A stretch of 44,872 nucleotides of DNA from assembly GCF_900091955.1 (NCBI RefSeq), contig NZ_FMDF01000038.1, positions 1 through 44,872 on the forward strand. Reading direction: 5' to 3'. The notes under the pieces are model-generated. The model had not been told where the DNA came from. It made no database searches and saw nothing but the letters and a program-made list of their open reading frames with translations. The stretch is from Streptomyces sp. Ncost-T10-10d (GTDB lineage Bacteria > Actinomycetota > Actinomycetes > Streptomycetales > Streptomycetaceae). Shown here piece by piece: positions 19,701 to 26,949 of the stretch. Numbering within the stretch: the stretch's first letter is position 1; each line of letters starts with the position of its first letter. Made by a program: the position numbers and the translations under genes.

Positions 19701-20551
19701 TGCGGACGGAGTACCTGAGCGGTCCCGCCGACACCCGGTGGCTGCACTGGGTCAACCCCCGCAACACCTGGGCGATCCAGGCAGCGGGGACCGGCATGAT
19801 CGGCCCTCTGCGCACCTACCGGCCCGGTGAGCACGCCACGGAGAGCTGGTACGCCCCCGTGGTGCGCCCGGCGATCCCCCGAGGTGTTGAAGGGCTCGCC
19901 CACCGCAAGGGCGACAAGCTGACCATAGGGATCCCCGAGTTCGCCGACACCGCCTCCGGCCACTACGGCTACGCCCTGCCCCGCCAGGACGCCAACACCC
20001 CCTACCCCGACGAGACCCGGGCCGTACTGCGTCACGACGGCGAGATCCTCGCCGAAGGCCCCCGGGCGTGGGGCGCCTTCCCCGCGGGCGGGGACGACGG
20101 CCGCTACCAGTTGGACCTGAATGTGAAGCGCACCAGCCCCGAGGGCACCCTCTCGCGGGCCACCAGCACCCGCTGGTCGTTCACGGCCCCTCGCCCGGCC
20201 GAGGGCAAGGAGTCCCTGCTTCCCCTCCTCCAGCTCGACTACGACGTGGCCACCGACCTCCAGGGCTCCGCCCCTGACTCCGGGTCCTTCGCCTTCGGAG
20301 TGAGCGCCCGCCACCAGGACGGTCTGACGGGCCGTTCCGTGAAGGGCATGGAGGTGTCCGTCTCGTACGACGACGGCGAGCACTGGCGGGCAGCGAGGAC
20401 TTCTGCCCGGGGCGACGGCGCCTACCGTGTCCGGGTCACCCACCCCTCGACTGCCCGCACCAGCGGGTACGTCACGCTGCGGGTCCGCGCCTGGGACGAC
20501 GCGGGCAACGAGGTGACGCAGGAGATCGAGCGGGCGTACGCGCTGAGGTAG
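16727..20551 (+). CDS. Large secreted S8 family serine peptidase (subtilisin-like)
   Basis: From ATG 16727 (GAAAGG upstream) the product is 1274 residues. A Sec signal peptide is clear: basic start MHRRYRSAA, hydrophobic core, and an Ala-rich cleavage region near residue 30. The S8 domain carries the full triad: D252 in VLDTGVDATHP, H287 in GHGTHVAS, S459 in GTSMATPHVAG, plus the oxyanion asparagine in VVAAGNTGS. A pro-region of ~200 residues precedes it. After the protease there are beta-rich extensions and a PA-like insert around residues 835-890 (GAAVLVELEGVEYDEVV). This is an exported, probably self-activated degradative protease. A 1310-residue frame on the opposite strand is a shadow. 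It is followed directly by a strong terminator. Confidence 0.95.
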   Translation: MHRRYRSAAVLAAGVLIAALAPTSSGASAAPAPASVGANSAGRPQVSSVTLVTGDRVRLETFPGGRKAVSVEPAPGASQADFTQLEIDKQLYVLPRAALPYIASGNLDRQLFNITSLVKQGYDDAHTSAIPLIARYTGGTNPTSKGAPTGSRKGLVIKSLRGSALKADKKQAGRFWKAIDDDALAKSGAEGGAKNASKNASFKNAAFEGGVEKLWLDAKVHASLDRSTAQIGAPEAWKAGYDGHGATVAVLDTGVDATHPDLTGKLGEVRNFTDESTANDGHGHGTHVASTIAGSGAASGGSRKGVAPGARLLIGKVLDDNGSGSYSAIMGGMDWAAHSGADIVSMSLGGQPTDGTDVLSLVLDGLSEETGTLFVVAAGNTGSDYSVGSPGTAASALTVGAVDRDDKLAPFSSRGPRVGDNGVKPDLTAPGVGIVAARAAGTSMGSPVDAAYTAASGTSMATPHVAGAAAILAGRHPDWSAQQLKDALMSTTRTAPDQTVYEQGTGRVDVARSVRQQVRATGTTTFGALAPDSGPRQVSVTYTNDGDAPVSLTLGTTFDKLYGSPAPAGAIGTPAQVTVDAHGTTDVTVTLDAPALPEGVYSGRLTATSADGQAIAHTVLSAVKDPVTHKVTVRGIDRAGQPATIFPLILLGPTGRFDVVQEVPAGKSLTVDMPEGMYYLHGVITQHTEDNVTNSLIVDPHLRVDGATELVLDARKAVPVKIQTPKRAEQRGPLVFSTHWKKGDREFASFFTSGHSGGQLLYVTPTEEFTEGTFEFSSRWQLTAPMLRARAVSAAAAAGVPVRLLHNSPAVEGVRRLRVVDAGHGRPEDYAALRARGIDVRGAAVLVELEGVEYDEVVTSAARAGAAAAVTTAGGNRYAAATWQPVGQRLPAIGLYASHAAAQRLRAPGTVLELKGTPESPYLYDVVQLSEQRVPEHVVHKVGPKNTATVVSRYPDTGGARYAAEDRLSWRPWEGEDVQLSIRARYVRTGQVRTEYLSGPADTRWLHWVNPRNTWAIQAAGTGMIGPLRTYRPGEHATESWYAPVVRPAIPRGVEGLAHRKGDKLTIGIPEFADTASGHYGYALPRQDANTPYPDETRAVLRHDGEILAEGPRAWGAFPAGGDDGRYQLDLNVKRTSPEGTLSRATSTRWSFTAPRPAEGKESLLPLLQLDYDVATDLQGSAPDSGSFAFGVSARHQDGLTGRSVKGMEVSVSYDDGEHWRAARTSARGDGAYRVRVTHPSTARTSGYVTLRVRAWDDAGNEVTQEIERAYALR

Positions 20552-20562
20552 TACGCGAGATC

Positions 20563-20596
20563 CGGAAGCCGCGACCGGTCCCGGTCGCGGCTTCCG
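20563..20596. terminator. 16-bp perfect-stem bidirectional terminator
   Basis: Arms CGGAAGCCGCGACCGG and its exact complement surround a 2-base loop, 12 bases after the peptidase stop and just before the stop of the convergent LuxR fragment. A perfect GC-rich stem between convergent genes is a typical Streptomyces terminator. Confidence 0.85.
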
Positions 20597-20602
20597 TGCG
20601 TC

Positions 20603-20800
20603 CTACGACAGCCAGTCGCGCCGCGCCGCCTGCCACACCAGCTGCGTACGCGTCGTCGCGCCCGCCCGCTGCATCAGCGCGGTGATCCGGCGCTGCACCG
20701 TGCGGTGGCTGACACGCAGCTGGGTGGCGATCGCTTCGTAGCGGATGCCCTGGGCGAGCAGCTCGAACTCCTCGCCGTTGTCCTGGGCTCCGTGAGCAGC
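20603..20800 (-). pseudogene. LuxR-type HTH C-terminal fragment
   Basis: The last ~60 codons before the TAG at 20603-20605 encode a LuxR-type DNA-binding domain: EEFELLAQGIRYEAIATQL, SHRTVQRRITALMQRAG, TTRTQLVWQAARRDWLS. Upstream of this the same frame has no protein-like sequence. A linker-like LTDRG segment appears in another frame, so the N-terminal part is lost or frame-disrupted. Complete regulators of this class are about 300 residues or more, so this is a remnant. An IS605-type element lies ~150 bases upstream, and the missing 5' part is not found beyond it. Confidence 0.65.
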
Positions 20801-20808
20801 ACGGCGGC

Positions 20809-20952
20809 GTGACCCCGGTCCGTGAGGCCATAGCGGCCCAACTGCGGCAATTCGCCGAGGAGGTGGCGGCGGCTCTCGCCGAGGAACCGCAGCCCCGGGG
20901 CTGGAGCCACGAGGATCTGCTGATGCTGGGCGGCCTCCATGTCGACCACGCG
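20809..20952 (+). pseudogene. Unrecognised ORF, 5' fragment (split by IS605-type element)
   Basis: From GTG 20809 an open frame with strongly GC-biased third positions encodes VREAIAAQLRQFAEEVAAAL, then WSHEDLLMLGGLHVDHA, helical and protein-like. It is broken by the IS605-type element. A frame of the same character continues after the element (22757-22912). I do not recognise the family. The minus strand here is also open and GC-biased, so the strand assignment is uncertain. Confidence 0.4.
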
Positions 20953-21110
20953 ACTCCTCCACCCCGTGAACGGGGTGGCTTCTCGCTATGCCTGGTTGGC
21001 GTCGCGACGGACCAGCCCGGCCCGTAGAACGTTGGTTGCTCCAACGACGTCGGCGTGTGCCCGGTGGCCGCACGAGACGCAGTGGAACTTTTCCTGGGCG
21101 GGCCGGTTCT
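20953..21110 (-). ncRNA. Probable omega (guide) RNA region of the IS605-type element
   Basis: By geometry of known TnpB systems, the guide RNA scaffold would span the last part of tnpB and the hairpin at 20959-20978, with the guide from host sequence just below 20953. This is inferred, without a covariance search; the 5' border is arbitrary. Confidence 0.35.
20959..20978. repeat. Perfect hairpin at tnpB-side end of IS605-type element
   Basis: Eight-bp arms CCACCCCG/CGGGGTGG with loop TGAA, 8 bases after the tnpB stop side and near the inferred right end of the element. Confidence 0.75.
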
Positions 21111-22200
21111 CCTTGGCGGTGTGCCCGCATTCGGGGCAGGTCCGGGAGGTGTTGCGGGGGTCCACAGCGATCACTTCCCGTCCGGCGCTTTCAGCCTTGG
21201 CGTACAGGATCGTCAGGAACACCCCCCATCCGGCATCGGCAATGCAACGGTTGAGCCCGGACTTCGCCGCTGCCCCGTTGGGCAGGAAGGTGCCCGGCGT
21301 TCCAGGATCGGGCTTCGGCGTGGGGGCCTTGCTCATGTTGCGGATCTTGAGGTCTTCGTGCGCGATGAAGTCGTACTCACGGACCAGGGCGAGCGCGGTC
21401 TTGTGCGCGTGGTCGAGGCGCTGTCGGCGCACCTTGCCGTGGAGCGTGGCAACCTTCTCCACGGCCCGCTGGTGGTTTTTCGTGCGGTCTTCGGCTTTGC
21501 GGCGCGGGAACCGGGACAGGGCCTGCTGTGCGGCTTCGAGCTTCGCGGCGGCCTTGCGGCCGTGGCGCGGGTTGGGGACGTGTACGCCGTTGGAGTCGGT
21601 GAGGAACGAGGCAATGCCCAGGTCGATGCCGGCGACGCTGCCCGTGGGCGGGAGCGGTTCGGGTCGGTCCTGCTCGGCGGTGAGCACGACGAACCACTTG
21701 CGGCCCTCGCGCTTGACGCTGACGGTCTTGACCTTGCCGACCACCACACGGTGCTGGTGGACCTTGACGTGCCCGACGCCCTGGAAACGGACCCGGGTAA
21801 CGGGATCGTGCGGGGTGGAGTTCCACCGGCAGCCGTCGCCGTCCTTGGGAAAATCCACAGTGTCGAACCAGTTCACCCCACGAAAGCGCGGGTAGCCGGG
21901 CGTCTCGCCTGCCTTGATCCGGCGGAAGAACGCACCGAACGCCCTGTCCAGGCGACGCAGCGTGGCCTGCTGCGAGGAGAAGGACCAGCGGCCCTGCCGC
22001 TCCGGGTCGAACGTCCGGATCTCCTTCAGCTGTGCTGACTGCACCCCGTACTTGATGCTCGTCCTCGACACGTGCCGGAAGGCGTCACGGCGTTCCTGCA
22101 ATGCCCCGTTGTAGAGCGAACAGTGGTCGCGCAGCATCTCGCTCAGGGCCTGTGCCTGACCCACGGTGGGCCGCATGAGGAATTTGTACGCACGGATCAC
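20986..22200 (-). CDS. tnpB: TnpB RNA-guided nuclease (zinc-ribbon type)
   Basis: A 404-residue TnpB of normal length from GTG 22200 (AAAGGGGGTGG upstream). It begins MIRAYKFLMRPTVGQ, the usual helix-turn-helix start of OrfB proteins. RuvC residues are intact: Asp in GIDLGIASF, Glu in IAHEDLKI, Asp in AHADVVGATN. The zinc ribbon is present as CPECGH and CVSCGH. It therefore looks like a competent RNA-guided DNA nuclease. Unlike the TnpB at 7.9-9.6 kb, the stop codon lies inside the element and the zinc ribbon is intact; the two belong to clearly different branches. Confidence 0.93.
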   Translation of the reverse strand: MIRAYKFLMRPTVGQAQALSEMLRDHCSLYNGALQERRDAFRHVSRTSIKYGVQSAQLKEIRTFDPERQGRWSFSSQQATLRRLDRAFGAFFRRIKAGETPGYPRFRGVNWFDTVDFPKDGDGCRWNSTPHDPVTRVRFQGVGHVKVHQHRVVVGKVKTVSVKREGRKWFVVLTAEQDRPEPLPPTGSVAGIDLGIASFLTDSNGVHVPNPRHGRKAAAKLEAAQQALSRFPRRKAEDRTKNHQRAVEKVATLHGKVRRQRLDHAHKTALALVREYDFIAHEDLKIRNMSKAPTPKPDPGTPGTFLPNGAAAKSGLNRCIADAGWGVFLTILYAKAESAGREVIAVDPRNTSRTCPECGHTAKENRPAQEKFHCVSCGHRAHADVVGATNVLRAGLVRRDANQA

Positions 22201-22251
22201 CGGCCCACCCCCTTTCCGGTCGAGCTCGCTCGATCGTACTACGCTTGGTTT

Positions 22252-22692
22252 ATGTCACCACGCTGGGAACCGAATCCCGAGGTACGTCGGGGCCGTCACG
22301 TCGTCTACAACCTCCACGCACACTTGGTGTTCGTGACAAAGTACCGGCGCGAAGTCTTCAACGACGCCATGCTGACGCGCTGCGAGGAGATCATGAGGAA
22401 CGTCTGCACGGACTTCGGCGCGGAGCTGATCGAGTTCAACGGCGAAGAGGATCACGTGCACCTCCTGGTGCACTACCCGCCGAAGGTCGCCCTGTCGGCC
22501 CTGGTGAACTCGCTCAAGGGCGTGTCCTCCCGCTACCTGCGACAAGAGTTCACCGGCCGTGTCAACCGCTTCATCATGCACGGCCGTTTCTGGTCGGGCT
22601 CCTACTTCGCCGGTTCCTGCGGTGGCGCACCGCTGGATATCGTCAAGCAGTACATCGAGCAGCAAAAACGTCCGCTCCAGCCTGAGAGTTAG
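22252..22692 (+). CDS. tnpA: IS200/IS605 Y1 transposase TnpA
   Basis: This 146-residue protein is a HUH single-strand transposase. It shows HLVFVTKYRREVF near the start, the metal-binding HUH motif in EDHVHLLVHYPP, and the catalytic tyrosine in IVKQYIEQQ near the C-terminus, all at standard positions and lengths. TnpA excises and inserts the element as single-stranded DNA at short target sequences during replication. No ribosome site precedes the ATG at 22252, and a TACGCT-like -10 lies very near, so translation may be leaderless. Divergent from tnpB. Confidence 0.93.
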   Translation: MSPRWEPNPEVRRGRHVVYNLHAHLVFVTKYRREVFNDAMLTRCEEIMRNVCTDFGAELIEFNGEEDHVHLLVHYPPKVALSALVNSLKGVSSRYLRQEFTGRVNRFIMHGRFWSGSYFAGSCGGAPLDIVKQYIEQQKRPLQPES

Positions 22693-22715
22693 AGCAGTCC
22701 CGAGATCGGATTCCC

Positions 22716-22735
22716 TCCCCGCCTGAAGGCGGGGA
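22716..22735. repeat. Perfect hairpin at tnpA-side end of IS605-type element
   Basis: Eight-bp arms TCCCCGCC/GGCGGGGA with the same loop, TGAA, as the other end. A shared loop with differing stems suits recognition by the element's own TnpA. Confidence 0.75.
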
Positions 22736-22756
22736 TTCCCTCCGAAGAGAGGGATG

Positions 22757-22912
22757 GTGATCACAGCCTCGGCGCTGCTGGATGCGGGGCCGGACGGCGA
22801 GCAGCAGGTGGCCGGGGTGGCCCGCCGCCGGTTGAGACTGGTCACCCTCGGCAGACGCCATTGGCTGGACGGCACGGACGCCCACCAGGAGTCCGCAAAG
22901 CCTCACCCGTAG
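22757..22912 (+). pseudogene. Unrecognised ORF, 3' fragment after the IS605-type element
   Basis: The frame VITASALLDAGPDGEQQVAG, then RRRLRLVTLGRRHWLDG, ends with TAG at 22910-22912. It has the same GC-biased third positions as the 5' fragment before the element, and joining the two would give ~100 residues. The protein family is not recognised. The exact junction, and whether anything was lost on insertion, cannot be read. Confidence 0.35.
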
Positions 22913-22927
22913 GGATTCCGCAAGGCC

Positions 22928-23998
22928 TCACCCGCCCTCCGCACCCGGCTCCGCACCCGCCTCCCCGTACAGTGCCACGACCGCCGCCGCGTGACGGGCG
23001 AGAACGGTCCGCGCCTCCGGCGGCGAGAGCACTTCGAGGTTCGGGCCGAAGGAGAGCAGGGAGCGGGCCCACTCCACCGAGTCCACGGCCAACTCGGCCC
23101 GCACCCAATCCCCTTGCTCCTCGGCCGACGCCCAATCCCCTTGCCCCTCGGCCCGCACCCACTCCCCTTGCCCCTCGGCCGACGCCCGCTCCTCCTGCTC
23201 CTCGGGCCACGGTTCCCCGGTCAGCGCCCCGGCGTGGAGGCGTACGAACAGATCGAGCCGGGAACGGTGCACGCGAACCCGCAGCCGTACGCCATCGGGC
23301 CGCTCCTCGACCCGCTTGCGCAGTGCGTCCCACAGATCGGCCAGTTCCACCCCCGGCCGGCGCACAACGGGATCGTCGGTGAGAGCGGCCCGCTGCACCC
23401 GGTCCACCCGGAACAGCCGGGGCACACCGTCACGGTCCGCGACCAGGTACCAGACGCCCGCTTTCACGACGAGGCCGTACGGATCGACGAGGTAGGCGCG
23501 TGGGGTCTGCGTGCCGCTGTGCCGGTAGCTCAGCCGCAACCGCCGGTCGGTGAACACGGCGTCGTGCAGTTCGGCGACATCGACGACCGGTTGCGGGCCG
23601 CTCATCCAGCGCACCGGGTCGACCAGGATCCTTCGGCTGGTCAGCTCGGCGGCGGGTCGGTGCGGTGCGGGCAGTGCCGCCATCACCTTGCGCAGCGCGG
23701 ACCCGAGCGCCACGTCGAGGCCGAGCGCGGCATGGGCGCCCTGAGCGGCGAGAACGAAGAGGGCGCGCGCCTCGTCGGTGGTGAGCCCGGTGACGTCCGT
23801 ACGGAATCCCGGCAGCAGCGTGAGACCGCCGCGCCGCCCCCGCTCGGCGTAGACGGGGACGCCGGAGGCGGAGAGCGCCTCGATGTCGCGGTAGATGGTG
23901 CGTACGGAGACTTCGAGGCGCTCGGCGAGCTCGGTGGCGGGCACGAGGCCGCGAGTCTGGAGCAGCAGGAGGATCGAGAGCAGCCGGTCGGATTTCAC
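22928..23998 (-). CDS. WYL-domain transcriptional regulator (YafY/PafC-like)
   Basis: From GTG 23998 the product is 356 residues. An N-terminal DeoR-type winged helix (SDRLLSILLLLQTRGLV, then LEVSVRTIYRDIEAL) is followed by a WYL domain (LRLSYRHSGTQTPRAYLVDPYG, GVWYLVADRDGVPRLFRVDRV) and a WCX C-terminal region. WYL proteins sense ligands, often nucleic acids or nucleotides. The C-terminal region holds an unusual in-frame repeat: about three units of nine residues (core AEGQGDW) within residues ~265-300. The longer frame to 24343 adds unlikely sequence and is rejected. The thioesterase gene lies 49 bases upstream on the same strand, so it may be co-transcribed. Confidence 0.9.
   Translation of the reverse strand: MKSDRLLSILLLLQTRGLVPATELAERLEVSVRTIYRDIEALSASGVPVYAERGRRGGLTLLPGFRTDVTGLTTDEARALFVLAAQGAHAALGLDVALGSALRKVMAALPAPHRPAAELTSRRILVDPVRWMSGPQPVVDVAELHDAVFTDRRLRLSYRHSGTQTPRAYLVDPYGLVVKAGVWYLVADRDGVPRLFRVDRVQRAALTDDPVVRRPGVELADLWDALRKRVEERPDGVRLRVRVHRSRLDLFVRLHAGALTGEPWPEEQEERASAEGQGEWVRAEGQGDWASAEEQGDWVRAELAVDSVEWARSLLSFGPNLEVLSPPEARTVLARHAAAVVALYGEAGAEPGAEGG
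23095..23190. repeat. 27-bp in-frame tandem repeat inside the WYL regulator gene
   Basis: Roughly three and a half copies of a 27-base unit lie head to tail, with a few substitutions between copies, mostly alternating between GCCCGCACCC and GCCGACGCCC beginnings. Since 27 is a multiple of three, the copies add nine residues each without shifting frame, making copy number a possible source of natural variation. Confidence 0.75.
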
Positions 23999-24047
23999 TC
24001 CACCAGCTTCCCCCCTGGCCCGCGCCCCGCCCGCCGCTCCCGTGCGG

Positions 24048-24914
24048 CTATGCGCGCGGTGCCCGCGCCAGTTGGCGGGACTGGGCCACCAGCCGGTCCG
24101 CACTGTCCCAGACGTCCGCGTCCTCCTCCAGGAAGCCGCCCGCGAGGTTGCGGGTGGTGATGGAGACGCGCAGCGGGCCGGGGGCGGGGCGGCAGCGGAT
24201 GTGGGTGGTGAGTTCGATGGTCGGCGTCCAGCCCTTGAGGCCCAGCTCGAACGAGGTGGGCGGCAGTGCGTCGACGGTGAGCAGGAGCGAGAGCGGGTCG
24301 GCGTCGCGGCCGTCCGCGAGACCGAACCAGCCGCGCATCTCACCCTTGCCGGAGGGAGCGCCGACGGCCCAGCCGATCGTCGCCGGGTCGAGCTTGATGT
24401 CGAGCCGCTCCGTGATGGCGGAGCTGCCGGGGATCGGGGCCGGGCCGTCGCCCGGGCCGAGGCAGTGCGCCGGCGGCGGGATGGCCGGCGGCTTCGCCGA
24501 TGTGCGTACCTCGTCGGACAGCGCGTCCAGATCGCCGTAGGTGGCGATGACGCGGATGCGCTCCACCTCGGTGCCGTCCTCCGCGTACTGGAAGAGGGAG
24601 GCCTGGCCGGTGGAGAGGGTGCGGCCGGTTCGGACCGTCTGGGTGCGGATCACCGCGGGGCCCGGGACGGATGCGGTGAGGTAGTGCGCGGAGACCGAGA
24701 AGGGGTCCGGGTGCGGCAGGGCCTCACCGAGCGCACGGCCGAGCATGGCCAGCAGATAGCCGCCGTTGACGGCGTGGATGATCGTCCAGCCGGCGGAGAG
24801 CTCGGCGTCGTAGACGCCTTCCTCGCGACGGGTGACGGCGGTGTCGCGGTCGAACTCGCTGTTCCCGATGGATACCTGCGCGGCCTGAGCCGTCTGCGCT
24901 GCTGCCTGTGCCAT
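24048..24914 (-). CDS. Thioesterase-family protein (acyl-CoA thioesterase, TesB-like double hotdog)
   Basis: From ATG 24914 (or GTG 24923) the product is 288 residues. It shows hotdog-fold features: WTIIHAVNGGYLLAMLGRAL in the first half (helix after the first strand), PVFSVSAHYLTASVPGPAVI-like segment (FSVSAHYLTASVPGP), and a second hotdog with RGWFGLADGRDADPLSLLL and SFELGLKGWTPTIELTTH. This layout corresponds to the actinobacterial acyl-CoA thioesterase/TesB-like group, hydrolysing acyl-CoA thioesters; substrate length is unknown. A 22-base dyad (24929-24950) precedes it and overlaps the likely promoter. Confidence 0.85.
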   Translation of the reverse strand: MAQAAAQTAQAAQVSIGNSEFDRDTAVTRREEGVYDAELSAGWTIIHAVNGGYLLAMLGRALGEALPHPDPFSVSAHYLTASVPGPAVIRTQTVRTGRTLSTGQASLFQYAEDGTEVERIRVIATYGDLDALSDEVRTSAKPPAIPPPAHCLGPGDGPAPIPGSSAITERLDIKLDPATIGWAVGAPSGKGEMRGWFGLADGRDADPLSLLLTVDALPPTSFELGLKGWTPTIELTTHIRCRPAPGPLRVSITTRNLAGGFLEEDADVWDSADRLVAQSRQLARAPRA

Positions 24915-24928
24915 GCGATGCACCGTAC

Positions 24929-24950
24929 ACCGATTGTATTACTAAGCGGT
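24929..24950. promoter_or_regulatory. Imperfect 22-bp palindrome, likely operator of the thioesterase gene
   Basis: Outer arms ACCGnTT and AAnCGGT are exact complements around an A/T-rich centre that contains a TAATAC-like -10 element on the minus strand. It is 15 bases before the thioesterase ATG. Dyads of this form are typical of TetR-family operators for acyl-CoA metabolism. No TetR gene is next to it; the adjacent WYL regulator is another candidate. Confidence 0.5.
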
Positions 24951-25035
24951 AGCTTTTAAGTGCCCGGAAGATGTCGGCGCACGGTGCGGAGCCCTTTCCG
25001 GCATTCCTCCCGTGCGTGGGCGGCGCGAAGTCGCG

Positions 25036-25707
25036 TCAGGCGGCTGCGGGGCCCTCCTCGGCCGACGCCGACCGCCGGTTGTAGGCGCGCGGGGCCCGCC
25101 AGTGGTAGCGCATCGCCAGCAGCCGCAGTACGAAGGCCATGATGACCGCGGTGCCGCTGGTGAACGCATTGAGCGTGCCGAAGCGGATGCACAGCACGAT
25201 GATGGTGGCGCCGACCATCGCGGGCACCGCGTACAGGTCCCGGTCCCAGCGCAGCAGCGAAGGCACCTCGTTGGCCAGTACGTCGCGCAGCACACCGCCG
25301 CCGACCGCGGTGGCCAGCCCCAGGGCCGCCGACGCGGTGAGGCCGAGACCGTAGTCGTACGCCTTGACCGTGCCCGTGACGCAGAACAGCCCGAGGCCGG
25401 CCGCGTCGAAGACATTGACGCCCACCTGGATCCGTTCGACGTGCGGATGCAGGAAGAACACCAGGCCGGCGGCGAGGAGCGGAGTGATGAAGTAGCCGAG
25501 ATCCGTGAACGCCGCGGGCGGGACCGCCCCGATGACGATGTCACGGAACAGCCCCCCGCCCAGCGCGGTCACCTCGGCGAGTACCGCGATGCCGAAGACA
25601 TCGAAGTTCTTGCGTACGGCGAGCAGAGCGCCGGAGATCGCGAAGACGAAGATTCCGACGATGTCGAGCGCATGCTGGACGGAGGGCGTGAACAGTTCGT
25701 TGAGCAC
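25036..25707 (-). CDS. Trimeric intracellular cation (TRIC)-like channel, UPF0126 family
   Basis: A 223-residue membrane protein from GTG 25707, with about seven hydrophobic segments and the internal duplication of the UPF0126/TRIC family. Each half has a glycine-rich, arginine-containing motif: ALGGGLFRDIVIG and AVGGGVLRDVLA. Bacterial TRIC proteins form trimeric K+-permeable channels in crystal structures; some UPF0126 members are linked to glycine transport, so the substrate here is open. The C-terminal tail is hydrophilic. The dppF-like ATPase gene ends just 18 bases upstream on the same strand, so it may be read as the last gene of that operon. Confidence 0.9.
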   Translation of the reverse strand: MLNELFTPSVQHALDIVGIFVFAISGALLAVRKNFDVFGIAVLAEVTALGGGLFRDIVIGAVPPAAFTDLGYFITPLLAAGLVFFLHPHVERIQVGVNVFDAAGLGLFCVTGTVKAYDYGLGLTASAALGLATAVGGGVLRDVLANEVPSLLRWDRDLYAVPAMVGATIIVLCIRFGTLNAFTSGTAVIMAFVLRLLAMRYHWRAPRAYNRRSASAEEGPAAA

Positions 25708-25725
25708 CGGGCAATTGTGCCGGTA

Positions 25726-26949
25726 CTACTCCTTCGGGCTGTCCTCCGGCGTATCGGACGATGCGGCGCCGTCGTCCGCGGCGGTCTCGTCGGCCTCCGG
25801 CTTCTGCACCGTGACGATCTCGATCGCCTCGCGCGCCGCCGCCGTCACCGTCTCGCCGGGCACCTGGTCGGGCGCGTTCTCCGGGTGGTGGCAGGCCACC
25901 TGGTGCCCGGTCTTCAGCGCGACCAGCGGCGGTTCCTGCGTCTTGCAGATCTCCGTCGCCTTCCAGCACCGGGTGTGGAAGCGGCAGCCGCTGGGCGGCG
26001 AGATCGGCGACGGCACGTCGCCCTTCAGCAGGATGCGCTCGCTCTTGGCCGAACGGCGCTTCGGGTCCGGGATCGGGACCGCCGAGAGCAGCGCCTTGGT
26101 GTACGGGTGCATCGGCGCCTTGTAGAGCGACTCGCGGTCCGCCAGCTCCACGATCTTGCCGAGGTACATCACCGCGATCCGGTCCGACACGTGCCGTACG
26201 ACCGAGAGGTCATGGGCGATGATCACGTACGTCAGGCCGAGCTCGGCCTGGAGGTCGTCGAGCAGGTTCACGACCTGTGCCTGGATCGAGACGTCCAGCG
26301 CCGACACCGGCTCGTCCGCCACGACCAGCTTGGGGTTGAGCGCGAGCGCGCGGGCGATCCCGATGCGCTGGCGCTGACCGCCGGAGAACTCGTGCGGGTA
26401 GCGGTTGTAGTGCTCCGGGTTGAGGCCCACGACCTCCAGCAGCCGCTGCACCTCCTTCTTGACGCCGCCCTCGGGCGTGACGCCCTGCAGCTTGAAGGGG
26501 GCACCCACGATCGTGCCGATCGTGTGCCGGGGGTTCAGCGAGGAGTACGGGTCCTGGAAGATCATCTGCATGTCGCGGCGCATCGGGCGCATTGCGCCGA
26601 CGCCGAGGTGCGTGATGTCCCTCCCCTCGAACTCGATCTTCCCCGCGGTGGGTTCGAGCAGCCGGGTGATCAGCCGGCCCATCGTCGACTTTCCGCAGCC
26701 GGACTCCCCGACGACGCCCAGGGTCTCGCCCGAGCGCACCTCGAAGTCGATCCCGTCGACGGCCTTCACGGCACCGGCACTGCGCTGCAGCAGCCCCTTC
26801 TTGAGGGGGAAGTGCTTCTGCAGCCCGGTCACCTTGAGCAGCACCTCGCGGGAGGCTGCGTCCTTGACCGCCGCGCCGTTCCCGGCGGACCTCTGCGCCG
26901 GAACGTCCACGCCCTTGTCCTCGCTCGTCACGGCCTTGTCCTCGCTCAC
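25726..26949 (-). CDS. Dipeptide/oligopeptide ABC transporter ATP-binding protein (DppF/OppF-like)
   Basis: The 407-residue ATPase has Walker [10 protein letters not shown], the Q-loop region [11 protein letters not shown], signature [11 protein letters not shown] and Walker [12 protein letters not shown], then the OppD/F C-terminal extension with a cysteine-rich [11 protein letters not shown] segment. With DppD it powers peptide import. The GTG start overlaps the stop of the upstream ATPase gene by 4 bases (GTGA), indicating translational coupling. The N-terminus has a ~30-residue charged lead and the C-terminus an acidic tail ([15 protein letters not shown]), both longer than in the E. coli homologue. 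Confidence 0.95.
   Translation of the reverse strand: MSEDKAVTSEDKGVDVPAQRSAGNGAAVKDAASREVLLKVTGLQKHFPLKKGLLQRSAGAVKAVDGIDFEVRSGETLGVVGESGCGKSTMGRLITRLLEPTAGKIEFEGRDITHLGVGAMRPMRRDMQMIFQDPYSSLNPRHTIGTIVGAPFKLQGVTPEGGVKKEVQRLLEVVGLNPEHYNRYPHEFSGGQRQRIGIARALALNPKLVVADEPVSALDVSIQAQVVNLLDDLQAELGLTYVIIAHDLSVVRHVSDRIAVMYLGKIVELADRESLYKAPMHPYTKALLSAVPIPDPKRRSAKSERILLKGDVPSPISPPSGCRFHTRCWKATEICKTQEPPLVALKTGHQVACHHPENAPDQVPGETVTAAAREAIEIVTVQKPEADETAADDGAASSDTPEDSPKE

Larger units (their letters stand above)
20953..22746. mobile_element. IS605-type element (IS200/IS605 family) with divergent tnpA and tnpB
   Basis: A ~1.8-kb element has a Y1 transposase gene on the plus strand and tnpB on the minus strand, their starts 51 bases apart, the classic IS605 divergent layout. 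Perfect hairpins mark both ends: 20959-20978 (arms CCACCCCG/CGGGGTGG, loop TGAA) and 22716-22735 (arms TCCCCGCC/GGCGGGGA, loop TGAA). The second is bracketed by a GATTCCCTCC direct repeat (22709-22718 and 22734-22743). Borders are estimates within about 10 bases, since such elements leave no target duplication. Both proteins look intact, so the element may be active. Confidence 0.85.

Noticed and set aside
16511..20443. 1310-codon open frame on the minus strand, antisense to the S8 peptidase
   Set aside because: It mirrors the GC-biased codon pattern of the peptidase gene, gives a Gly/Val/Arg-rich product without domains, and the plus-strand product has a full catalytic triad and signal peptide.
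23095..23190. Possible CRISPR-like repeat
   Set aside because: Units are contiguous 27-mers without spacers and in frame with a WYL gene; it is a coding tandem repeat.
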